Shown here: one piece after another, positions 1 to 5,238 of the stretch
How the letters are laid out: the number at the start of each line of letters is the position of its first letter
Position numbering within the stretch: the first letter of the stretch is position 1
Assembly (NCBI GenBank): GCA_020442225.1
Contig: JAGRKR010000176.1
Span: 1 to 6,067 of the forward strand
Source of the DNA: Hyphomicrobiaceae bacterium
Lineage (GTDB): Bacteria > Pseudomonadota > Alphaproteobacteria > Rhizobiales > Hyphomicrobiaceae
Length of the DNA stretch: 6,067 nt
Direction of reading: 5' to 3'
Notes under the pieces: generated by a model
Database searches by the model: none
Told to the model about the DNA's origin: nothing
The model's input: only the letters and a program-made list of their open reading frames with translations
Translations under genes and position numbers: made by a program

Positions 1-675
<675 letters not shown>

Positions 676-855
676 GGGATCGTATCGGCGAGCGAGACGA
701 GAGGCAGCGTCGGTCCGTCGGACGCCTGGCCGGGGCGAGGGCGCGGCTGCGCGCGTGCATCCATCTTTGCAGGGAGGCCGTGACAGTGAGCTCTGCCCGT
801 CTCCTGCGGGCAACTGGCGGTATGCTTCGGCGCAAGATCATCCGAATTCGAATAG

Positions 856-873
856 CTTACAGTTTCCTTACAG
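856..873 (+). promoter_or_regulatory. Direct repeat CTTACAG x2, 11-base period; possible regulator site
   Basis: CTTACAG occurs at 856-862 and again at 867-873, separated by TTTC, so the two copies repeat with an 11-base period, about one helical turn. They lie in the AT-rich stretch 37 to 54 bases upstream of the ATG at 910. Tandem half-sites with 11-base spacing are typical of OmpR/PhoB-family response regulators, so an operator role is plausible. The regulator identity is unknown and chance is not excluded. A palindromic ATTCGAAT (845-852) lies just upstream. Confidence 0.35.
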
Positions 874-898
874 AATAGGATGGCTGACGGTTCCAATC

Positions 899-904
899 AG
901 GAGG
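899..904 (+). promoter_or_regulatory. Ribosome binding site deciding the start at 910
   Basis: AGGAGG is a full Shine-Dalgarno match placed 5 bases before the ATG at 910. It lies inside the reading frame of the alternative upstream ATG at 880, which has no comparable site. This favours initiation at 910, which also places the signal peptide directly at the N-terminus. Confidence 0.85.
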
Positions 905-909
905 ATGGA

Positions 910-1209
910 ATGGTCCAGCTCAAGTCTCTTGGAATTGCGCTGTTCGTTGTCGTTACGTCATTGCTCGCTGTTTCGATCCAGACCGTGGGCGCCGCGCCGG
1001 GCGCTCTGTCGCCTATGACCGTGCAGCCGGCGCCGGACCGCATCGTGCCGACGCCTGCGCAGCAACACTACCGCGATCCTCCGCACATCGCCGAGTGCAA
1101 GGGCCGCTGCAACATCCGCTACATGGACTGTATGCGCCACGTCGGCACGCAGTGGGGCCGCGATCAATGCCGACAGCAGCTTCTCGGCTGCACCAGAAGC
1201 TGTCGCTGA
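910..1209 (+). CDS. Small exported protein with six symmetrically spaced cysteines, unknown function
   Basis: This gene encodes a 99-residue protein. The start at 910 is chosen for its perfect AGGAGG; an in-frame ATG at 880 would add 10 residues. Residues 1-28 look like a Sec signal peptide: Lys5, a hydrophobic core at about 8-23, and likely cleavage after TVGA near residue 28. Residues 29-58 form a Pro-rich linker with eight prolines. The C-terminal domain (62-99) carries Cys63, 67, 74, 87, 94 and 98, giving C-x3-C-x6-C-x12-C-x6-C-x3-C, a mirror-symmetric layout. Spacing of i, i+4, i+11 puts three cysteines on one helix face, so a disulfide-stapled helical hairpin (pairs 63-98, 67-94, 74-87) is inferred. 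The layout recalls CX3C helical-hairpin peptides, but no family is recognised. It acts in the periplasm or outside the cell. It stands alone between thiC and the metal exporter. Confidence 0.8.
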   Translation: MVQLKSLGIALFVVVTSLLAVSIQTVGAAPGALSPMTVQPAPDRIVPTPAQQHYRDPPHIAECKGRCNIRYMDCMRHVGTQWGRDQCRQQLLGCTRSCR

Positions 1210-1221
1210 CCGCCATGCGCT

Positions 1222-1235
1222 GGCGCGATCGCGCC
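1222..1235. repeat. Perfect 14-base palindrome (GGCGCGATCGCGCC)
   Basis: A perfect GC-rich self-complementary sequence 12 bases after the stop of the six-cysteine protein gene and about 90 bases before the metal exporter gene. It has no loop and no following T-run, so it is not a standard intrinsic terminator. It could be a protein-binding dyad upstream of the exporter, or coincidental in GC-rich DNA. Confidence 0.35.
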
Positions 1236-1326
1236 GGACTCCCGAGGCATGGTCTCCCGACGGGCTGCACCGCTTGACGGCGCGGCCCGTCACGGACATG
1301 CCGGGGCGAACCTGCTAGACTTGCGC

Positions 1327-2256
1327 ATGGCCCACACCCACGCGCATGAGCCCGGCGGACATCCACACGGCCATGCCCACGGCACAGGCGAGCGCAGTCT
1401 TGGTCTCGTCGCGCTGCTGACGGGCGGGTTCATGCTCGCCGAGGTCGCCGGTGGTCTCGCTTCCGGCTCCCTCGCGCTGCTGGCCGACGCCGGCCACATG
1501 CTGACCGACTTCGCAAGCCTGACCCTGGCGTGGATCGCGGCCAGGCTCGCCCGGCGGCCGGCGAGCTGGCGGCATACCTACGGCTTCGACCGCGTCTCCA
1601 TCCTGGTCGCTTTCGTCAACGCTCTGGCGCTTTTCGTCATTGCCGGCTGGATCGTCGTCGAGGCCTGGGGGCGGTTGCGTGCACCATCCGAGGTTCTGGG
1701 CGGGCTCATGCTCTGGGTGGCTGTGGCCGGGCTCGTCGTGAACGTCGTGGGATATCGGCTTCTGCACGGGCACGCCGAAGGCAATCTCAACGTCAGGGCG
1801 GCCGCACTGCACGTGGCGGGCGATCTCCTCGGGTCCGTCGCGGCCATCGCCGCTGCACTCGTCATCATGGCGACGGGCTGGACGCCGATCGATCCGATCC
1901 TCTCGGTGGTCGTCGCGCTGATCATCCTGCGTTCCGCCTGGTCTGTCGCGCGGCAGAGCGGACACATTCTGCTCGAGGGCGCTCCGGCCCACATCGACAC
2001 GCGCGAGGTTGCGCGCAGCCTTGCAGCGACGTTGCCCGAGGTGGTCGAGGTGCATCACGTGCACGTCTGGTCGATCAGCCAGGAGCGGGCGATGATCACG
2101 CTGCACGCGCGCGTCAAGTCGGACGAGCCGCCCGAGCGTGTGGTCGCGAGAATCAAGGCGCACTTGCGCGAGGCCTTCGCCATCGTGCATGCAACGGTCG
2201 AGATCGAGCGCGACGGGTGTGCCGACGAGCGGACGACGTGCGCACGGGAGTCGTGA
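1327..2256 (+). CDS. Cation diffusion facilitator (CzcD/ZitB-type zinc/heavy-metal exporter)
   Basis: CDF transporters are inner-membrane antiporters that export Zn2+, Cd2+ or Co2+ in exchange for protons. Starting at 1327 gives 309 residues, the usual family length; the frame extends upstream to an ATG at 1249, but that leader is not CDF-like. The N-terminus is His-rich (seven His in residues 3-18), probably a metal-sensing or loading segment. About six transmembrane helices follow (roughly 24-45, 47-70, 90-115, 123-146, 158-184, 188-205). The transport site is visible as ADAGHMLTD in TM2 (His57, Asp61; Asp54 nearby) and HVAGD in TM5 (His162, Asp166). This two His-Asp pattern is typical of zinc-preferring members. 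The cytoplasmic C-terminal domain (about 212-296) has EVHHVHVWSIS, and the tail carries Cys298 and Cys305. There is no good Shine-Dalgarno before 1327; TTG at 1321 is an alternative start. Probably co-transcribed with the gene at 2291. The exact metal cannot be read from sequence. Confidence 0.93.
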   Translation: MAHTHAHEPGGHPHGHAHGTGERSLGLVALLTGGFMLAEVAGGLASGSLALLADAGHMLTDFASLTLAWIAARLARRPASWRHTYGFDRVSILVAFVNALALFVIAGWIVVEAWGRLRAPSEVLGGLMLWVAVAGLVVNVVGYRLLHGHAEGNLNVRAAALHVAGDLLGSVAAIAAALVIMATGWTPIDPILSVVVALIILRSAWSVARQSGHILLEGAPAHIDTREVARSLAATLPEVVEVHHVHVWSISQERAMITLHARVKSDEPPERVVARIKAHLREAFAIVHATVEIERDGCADERTTCARES

Positions 2257-2290
2257 CGATGCCGCTCGGTGTCGCGACGGGGGAGCCACC

Positions 2291-2560
2291 ATGAAACATC
2301 CGATCCGGTTGCAGGTGTTGCCCGAGAGCCTTGCGGAACTCGCGGTCGAGCTCGGAGACCTGCGCTATGACGCCTTGGAGGACTTTCTAGCGGCGCTTGC
2401 GGAGAAGATTCGCGCCGATGCTGCCAAGGACGCTGCGCGCGGGCGCCGGAAATTGGCTGCGTCCCTCGAGAGTGCTGCGCGCCGGATCGAGGCATCCGCC
2501 GCGGATATCGGCGAGGCATGGCGCATCTCCAAGCCACACATGGACGACGGGGACGCATGA
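2291..2560 (+). CDS. Small all-helical cytoplasmic protein of unknown function, downstream of CDF exporter
   Basis: This gene encodes an 89-residue protein. The ATG at 2291 has GGGAG at 2281-2285, 5 bases upstream. There is no signal peptide, membrane segment or cysteine. The sequence reads as three amphipathic helices: about 11-21, a Leu/Ala-rich helix with LEDFLAALAEKI at about 29-45, and a long charged helix at about 46-78. A conserved-looking terminal stretch AWRISKPHM closes it. The pattern LPESLAELAVELGDLRYDAL suggests a real folded small protein, not a chance frame. The gene begins 34 bases after the metal exporter stop on the same strand, so an operon is likely. A helper, sensor or folding-partner role for the exporter would be pure inference. 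I do not recognise the family. Confidence 0.75.
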   Translation: MKHPIRLQVLPESLAELAVELGDLRYDALEDFLAALAEKIRADAAKDAARGRRKLAASLESAARRIEASAADIGEAWRISKPHMDDGDA

Positions 2561-2626
2561 GGTCTGGGCGCTCCGTTGGCGCCGATTGCCTGATGCTGCG
2601 CAACCCATCGCGGACCACAGCCACGA

Positions 2627-2652
2627 TGCCGTGGTATTGAGACTGCCGTGGT
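2627..2652 (+). repeat. Direct repeat TGCCGTGGT x2 upstream of the LprI-like gene
   Basis: TGCCGTGGT occurs at 2627-2635 and 2644-2652 (17-base period). The first copy is part of a small dyad, CCACG-ATGC-CGTGG (2621-2634). It lies in the 113-base gap between the gene ending at 2560 and the start at 2674, so it could be an operator or part of a promoter. No -10/-35 pair is clear. Confidence 0.3.
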
Positions 2653-2661
2653 GTGCGCTGA

Positions 2662-2667
2662 GGGAGG
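2662..2667 (+). promoter_or_regulatory. Ribosome binding site deciding the start at 2674
   Basis: GGGAGG directly abuts an ATG at 2668 (no spacer) but sits 6 bases before a second in-frame ATG at 2674. Normal Shine-Dalgarno spacing therefore favours 2674 as the true start, shortening the protein by two residues. Confidence 0.7.
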
Positions 2668-2673
2668 ATGAAC

Positions 2674-3189
2674 ATGCGGCATGGTGGTCGATGCTCCAGG
2701 GTGCTCGCCGGCTGCCTGATGGCGGTCCTGCTTTTCCTGGCGCCCCCGGCGCTTGCGCAGGAAGACGAGCGTCCAAGCGCGGCCGAGCAGCGCGCCATCC
2801 GGGCATGCGATGTCGAGGAGAGGGCCAGGGAGCGGGCGCCAGAAGCCTGCATCGGCAAGGTCTCGACACCCTGCCAGGAGCGGCCGGGCATGAGCAGCAA
2901 TGTCGGCATGCGCATGTGTTTCGATCGCGAGGGGGCGATCTGGGACGCGCTGCTCAATGAACGCTATCGGCGATTGCAGGCCAAGCTCTCCGCCGAAGGC
3001 AGGGCCAAGCTGCGCGACGTGCAGAAGCTGTGGATGAGGTGGCGTGACGCCAAGTGCGAGATGGCTCACGTCTTCCACGAAGGCGGCAGCATCGCGGGTC
3101 CGCTGTCGCGTGAGTGCGTGATGAGCGAGACGGGCCGTCGTGCGATCGAGCTCGGTAGCGCTCTCGAGGTGCTTGGCGAGAAGCCGTGA
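2674..3189 (+). CDS. Exported LprI-like (DUF1311) protein
   Basis: The preferred start gives 171 residues (173 from the ATG at 2668). Residues 1-28 form a Sec signal peptide: Arg2, Arg6, Arg9, hydrophobic LMAVLLFLAPP, and cleavage after PALA. After a charged linker, the C-terminal half matches the LprI/DUF1311 pattern: an aromatic/Leu helix WDALLNERYRRLQAKLS, then DVQKLWMRWRDAKC, a GGSIAGP turn, a second Cys in RECVMSETGRRAIELGS, and the closing helix. Family members are periplasmic or secreted; the named mycobacterial member LprI inhibits lysozyme. Whether this protein inhibits lysozyme is inference. The mature part has six cysteines (45, 59, 67, 82, 128, 148), so three disulfides are possible; the 128-148 pair is family-typical and the four upstream cysteines are an extension. 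The gene is convergent with the M19 peptidase gene, 19 bases apart. Confidence 0.85.
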   Translation: MRHGGRCSRVLAGCLMAVLLFLAPPALAQEDERPSAAEQRAIRACDVEERARERAPEACIGKVSTPCQERPGMSSNVGMRMCFDREGAIWDALLNERYRRLQAKLSAEGRAKLRDVQKLWMRWRDAKCEMAHVFHEGGSIAGPLSRECVMSETGRRAIELGSALEVLGEKP

Positions 3190-3204
3190 GCCCCGTCGGG
3201 GCTC
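3188..3204. terminator. GC-rich stem-loop between convergent genes, weak terminator candidate
   Basis: GAGCCCC (3188-3194), loop GTC, GGGGCTC (3198-3204) form a perfect 7-base stem that overlaps the stop codon of the LprI-like gene and ends 5 bases before the stop of the convergent peptidase gene. Neither strand has a T-run after it, so it is not a classic intrinsic terminator. Its position between two converging genes suggests it could limit read-through in both directions. Confidence 0.45.
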
Positions 3205-3208
3205 CCGA

Positions 3209-4258
3209 TCAGCCGCGCCGGGCAACCATTGCCGCGCGCAGGACGCGTGCGAAGTTGCCGATGGCGAGCTTGCGAATGCGCGCGTCGCCGAGACCCTTCG
3301 TACGCCAGTGGGTGACCACCTGCCCGAGATCGGCCATGGAGTCGGCGACGGCGAAGGGGCCGAGTCCGTTGATGTCTGAGCCGAAACCGACATGGTCCTC
3401 GCCGATCAGTTCGGCAAGCTGCGCCATGCGATCTCCATAGCTCTGGAGTGTCGCTCCGACGTCCTGCCGCAAGGCCCAAACGCCGATCACGCCGCCCTGG
3501 CGCGCGATGGCGCGGGCCTGCGGCAGCGTGAGCTGTCTTGCCTTCCAGGCGATCATCGACCAGTGCGGCGCTCCGCTCGTCGCGACCGAGCTGTGCGACC
3601 AGACCATTGGCGCACGCGAGATCGCGAGCGCATCTGCGACGGCGGCCGCCGAGCAGTGCGCGAGATCGATCAGCATCCCGAGCCTGTTGCATTCCCTGAT
3701 TACCGCCTTGCCGAGGTTGGTCAGGCCATCGTGCTCGGGGCGCGTCGTCTGGAAATCGCCGAGTGGGTTGCGGATGTAGTGCACGAGCTGGAGCTGTCGG
3801 ATACCCAGCTCGTAGGCTTCGCGAACACTCCGCACGTCCTGCTCGATGAAGCTCGCCCCCTCGACGGCGAGAACGATGTGAGGCACGCCGGCAAGCGCCT
3901 GGTCGACATCCGCCGGCTGGCGCACGATCTTCAAGCCCTGCTCCGCGACATGCGCCGTCATGCGCTGCAGTTCCCGACGGAACCAGGCATGGGGTTCACC
4001 CTGGCGTGGCGTTGCCTTCTGGCGGATTCCGCGGCGCCATCGCTCGATCCACAGCAGGTCTCCGACCAGAGCCCACGAGAGCAGCGTCGCCGGACCTGCC
4101 GCCATCATCGGGCCGAGTGGGCGCGAGTCATGGCGACGGCTGGCGAAAAACGAATGAAAGTGCATGTCGCCGATGTAGACGGGCGACGGCGTATGCTGGC
4201 GGACCGTGTGCAGGCCGCGATCGGCGGGCGGAGCTTGCGATGACGGTGTGCGAACCAT
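3209..4258 (-). CDS. M19 family (membrane dipeptidase-like) metallopeptidase
   Basis: From the ATG at 4258 this is 349 residues, close to the family norm. The frame runs open another 104 codons upstream, but that part is Arg-rich and lacks family similarity. M19 enzymes hydrolyse dipeptides, some with D-residues, using a two-metal amidohydrolase-fold site. Visible ligand motifs in order: DMHFH (Asp31, His33, His35), VEGASF (Glu133), DLAHCS (His201), WSHSS (His222) and FGSDING (Asp295). NPLGDFQTT and GLTNLGKAVIRECNRLGM are also family-typical. Two departures from renal dipeptidase: the first motif is HxH, not HxD, and the Arg usually found after the SHS motif is absent, so the substrate may differ from ordinary dipeptides. 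There is no signal peptide, so it is probably cytoplasmic. No strong Shine-Dalgarno; TTG at 4264 is another possible start. Transcribed divergently from the gene at 4588. Confidence 0.88.
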   Translation of the reverse strand: MVRTPSSQAPPADRGLHTVRQHTPSPVYIGDMHFHSFFASRRHDSRPLGPMMAAGPATLLSWALVGDLLWIERWRRGIRQKATPRQGEPHAWFRRELQRMTAHVAEQGLKIVRQPADVDQALAGVPHIVLAVEGASFIEQDVRSVREAYELGIRQLQLVHYIRNPLGDFQTTRPEHDGLTNLGKAVIRECNRLGMLIDLAHCSAAAVADALAISRAPMVWSHSSVATSGAPHWSMIAWKARQLTLPQARAIARQGGVIGVWALRQDVGATLQSYGDRMAQLAELIGEDHVGFGSDINGLGPFAVADSMADLGQVVTHWRTKGLGDARIRKLAIGNFARVLRAAMVARRG

Positions 4259-4483
4259 GATCAACGCCCGATAACGGCAGTTGCGAGAGAGCTTCGCGCG
4301 GGATCGAGGCCGGCGGCCCAGTGATCGCGAGCCCCGCACGTCGGTTTCGCACACTCGATCGAAGAGATCGGGTCGGCTTGAGGCTCGTGGAGGCTGCGCT
4401 CGGTCGCTTCGTCGCGACCGCACAAATCCTAGCGCGGTTCGGTGACACGGCACGACACAATTCCGCCGCCGCTGCGGGAGTTG

Positions 4484-4546
4484 ATATCCGTCAATGCAGA
4501 ATCTCTGAAGATAGATAGACTTGTTGAATTCTGCTGAATATCCGTC
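4484..4546 (+). repeat. Direct repeat ATATCCGTC x2, each within a small dyad
   Basis: The 9-base sequence ATATCCGTC occurs at 4484-4492 and 4538-4546 (54-base period), followed in both copies within a few bases by GCAGA. Both copies are flanked by complementary arms: TTGA/TCAA around the first (4481-4493 region), and the longer TCTGCTGA/TCGGCAGA (one G-T pair, loop ATATCCG) around the second (4530-4552). They could be operator half-sites or RNA stem-loops in the leader of the gene at 4588. Confidence 0.4.
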
Positions 4547-4552
4547 GGCAGA
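4530..4552 (+). promoter_or_regulatory. Stem-loop in the presumed 5' leader of the Arg/His-rich protein gene
   Basis: TCTGCTGA (4530-4537), loop ATATCCG, TCGGCAGA (4545-4552) form an 8-base stem with one G-T pair. It ends 23 bases before the ribosome binding site at 4576. If transcribed, it would sit in the 5' leader, where it could affect transcript stability or translation. It equally could be a DNA-binding dyad. Confidence 0.4.
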
Positions 4553-4575
4553 GAGATAAGCAAGCAACAAGACCT

Positions 4576-4582
4576 AGGAGAG
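4576..4582 (+). promoter_or_regulatory. Ribosome binding site for the gene at 4588
   Basis: AGGAGAG is a strong Shine-Dalgarno match ending 5 bases before the ATG at 4588. It supports this very short gene as translated and fixes its start. Confidence 0.8.
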
Positions 4583-4587
4583 ACGGA

Positions 4588-4839
4588 ATGAAGAAGTTCG
4601 CCTCGATGTTGGCCCTGGCGTTCGTCCTGGCCGGCCTGTCGTTCTCCGGTGCCTCGGCGGCGCCGGCGGGGCAGCTGCCGGAGACGGTTCGCTCGCTCAT
4701 GGGTGCTGCAAGCCCGCTTGAGACCGTGCAACACCGCCGTTGGCATCATCGTCGCTGGCGGCATCGCCGCTGCTATCGCGTGTGCCGTTGGCATCGCGGC
4801 CATCGGCACTGCCGCATCGTCTGCCGTCGCCGCTGGTAG
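4588..4839 (+). CDS. Small exported protein with Arg/His/Trp/Cys-rich C-terminal tail, unknown function
   Basis: This gene encodes an 83-residue protein with a clear N-terminal Sec signal peptide: Lys2-Lys3, hydrophobic core about 5-18, and cleavage near GASA or ASAA (residues 24-25). A short linker (about 26-48) is followed by a tail, residues 49-83, that has 15 Arg, 7 His, 4 Trp and 4 Cys in 35 residues and no acidic residue. Cysteines at 62, 66, 75 and 79 give CX3C-x8-CX3C, compatible with a two-disulfide helical hairpin. Short Arg/His-rich exported proteins are common, unnamed products in Rhizobiales genomes (general knowledge). Metal or heme binding, envelope polyanion binding or membrane activity are all possible, and none is shown. 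Strong ribosome site, its own AT-rich upstream region and a terminator downstream mark it as a single-gene transcript. Both the signal peptide and the biased but ordered composition argue for a real gene. Confidence 0.8.
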   Translation: MKKFASMLALAFVLAGLSFSGASAAPAGQLPETVRSLMGAASPLETVQHRRWHHRRWRHRRCYRVCRWHRGHRHCRIVCRRRW

Positions 4840-4845
4840 CCGCCA

Positions 4846-4855
4846 AGAGCGCTCT
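4846..4855. repeat. Perfect 10-base palindrome AGAGCGCTCT
   Basis: A self-complementary sequence 7 bases after the stop of the Arg/His-rich protein gene and upstream of the terminator stem. It may be part of the 3' structure of that transcript; no independent function is evident. Confidence 0.25.
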
Positions 4856-4877
4856 ATCGCTCATGCGATGGTTCGGG

Positions 4878-4908
4878 GAGCCCCTGGTTTCATGACCGGG
4901 GGCTCTTT
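4878..4908 (+). terminator. Intrinsic terminator after the Arg/His-rich protein gene
   Basis: GAGCCCCTGGT (4878-4888), loop TTCATG, ACCGGGGGCTC (4895-4905) form an 11-base stem with a single G-T pair, followed by TTT on the plus strand. The T-run is short but the stem is strong. It starts 39 bases after the stop of the gene at 4588-4839. The minus strand has no T-run after the stem, so it serves mainly the plus-strand gene, though it lies between convergent genes. Confidence 0.75.
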
Positions 4909-4939
4909 CGCATGATGAAGCCGGTCGGCGAAATGTCCG

Positions 4940-5209
4940 TCAGAGTGCAGGCTCGCGGCGCGGCATCGTCGCCTCTGGCGGCAGTCGACCATGTGCAGCA
5001 AGCAACTGCCGCCCGCCCGCGGTTGCCATCACGAGCACGTCGTTGCCGCTCGGCTTGCACTCCACGTAGCCGCGCTCGACGGTATCCTCCCACACCGGCA
5101 GCCGCGGGCAGGATGTGCGCCAGGCCTCCATGACCTCGTGATAAGGGCGTGGCGACTTGGCCACCCACTCGACGAGGTCGAGGATCAACGGAGCGACGGC
5201 ATCTGGCAT
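4940..5209 (-). CDS. Conserved hypothetical small protein, alphaproteobacterial type
   Basis: This gene encodes an 89-residue protein. The ATG at 5209 is preceded by an AGGGAG ribosome site (plus-strand 5219-5224). It has no signal peptide or membrane segment and is presumably cytoplasmic. The core LILDLVEWVAKSPRPYHEV, MEAWRTSCPRLPVWEDTVERGYVEC and VLVMATAGGRQLL reads like a small winged-helix-type fold: helix, helix with the WRTSCPRL-PVWED block, then a strand pair with a Gly turn. I recall similar unnamed proteins in alphaproteobacteria, but without a known function. The fold assignment is inference. The gene starts 29 bases after the stop of the 2-hydroxyacid dehydrogenase on the same strand, so the two probably form an operon. 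DNA binding is possible but no recognition helix can be asserted. Confidence 0.8.
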   Translation of the reverse strand: MPDAVAPLILDLVEWVAKSPRPYHEVMEAWRTSCPRLPVWEDTVERGYVECKPSGNDVLVMATAGGRQLLAAHGRLPPEATMPRREPAL

Positions 5210-5238
5210 GTGCTGGTTCTCCCTGGTGTCGCGGCTCG

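Larger units (their letters stand above)
676..909. other. Intergenic region between thiC and the six-cysteine protein gene
   Basis: No convincing gene was seen on either strand; the reading frames crossing it are low-complexity or Arg-rich shadows. The left part is GC-rich. It holds one short dyad (TGCCCG-N7-CGGGCA, 794-812) without a following T-run, so no clear thiC terminator is visible. The right part (about 840-890) becomes noticeably AT-richer and contains a direct repeat of CTTACAG. This is the likely promoter region of the gene that starts at 910. No -35/-10 pair stands out. Confidence 0.6.
4259..4587. promoter_or_regulatory. Divergent intergenic region (329 bases) with several small dyads
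   Basis: No convincing gene lies between the peptidase start (4258, minus strand) and the small exported protein start (4588, plus strand); the frames crossing it are Arg-rich shadows. It should hold both promoters. It contains a perfect 7-base stem (CGGTCGC, loop TTCGTC, GCGACCG, 4401-4420) nearer the peptidase gene. It also has a distinctly AT-rich part (about 4480-4575) upstream of the plus-strand gene that carries the repeated motif ATATCCGTC. No confident -35/-10 pair was found on either strand. Confidence 0.55.

Noticed and set aside
713..723. GTCC-GTC-GGAC hairpin after thiC
   Set aside because: A four-base stem is expected by chance in DNA this GC-rich.
794..812. TGCCCG-N7-CGGGCA as a thiC terminator
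   Set aside because: The stem is only 6 bases, lacks a T-run and is about 120 bases after the thiC stop.
880..909. ATG at 880 as the start of the six-cysteine protein
   Set aside because: It lacks a ribosome site, adds acidic/polar residues ahead of the signal peptide, and the full AGGAGG at 899-904 clearly serves 910.
1249..1326. ATG at 1249 as the start of the CDF exporter
   Set aside because: The 26 added residues are not CDF-like; starting at 1327 gives the His-rich N-terminus and the normal family length.
1315..2292. Long minus-strand open frame opposite the CDF exporter
   Set aside because: It is His/Arg/Asp/Pro-rich antisense to a well-supported transporter gene, a typical GC-rich shadow frame.
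2674..2730. Lipobox-like LAGC near the N-terminus of the LprI-like protein
   Set aside because: The Cys lies before the hydrophobic core instead of after it, and a clear ALA cleavage site follows the core, so a normal signal peptide is more likely than a lipoprotein.
2365..3393. Long minus-strand open frame spanning several plus-strand genes
   Set aside because: It crosses two supported genes and a gap, has low-complexity composition and no recognisable motifs.
3392..4243. Plus-strand open frame opposite the M19 peptidase
   Set aside because: Arg/Asp-rich shadow of the peptidase, which has all its metal-ligand motifs on the minus strand.
4259..4570. N-terminal extension of the M19 peptidase to the upstream start at 4570
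   Set aside because: The extra 104 residues are Arg-rich, without family similarity, and run through the AT-rich divergent promoter region and the stem-loops.
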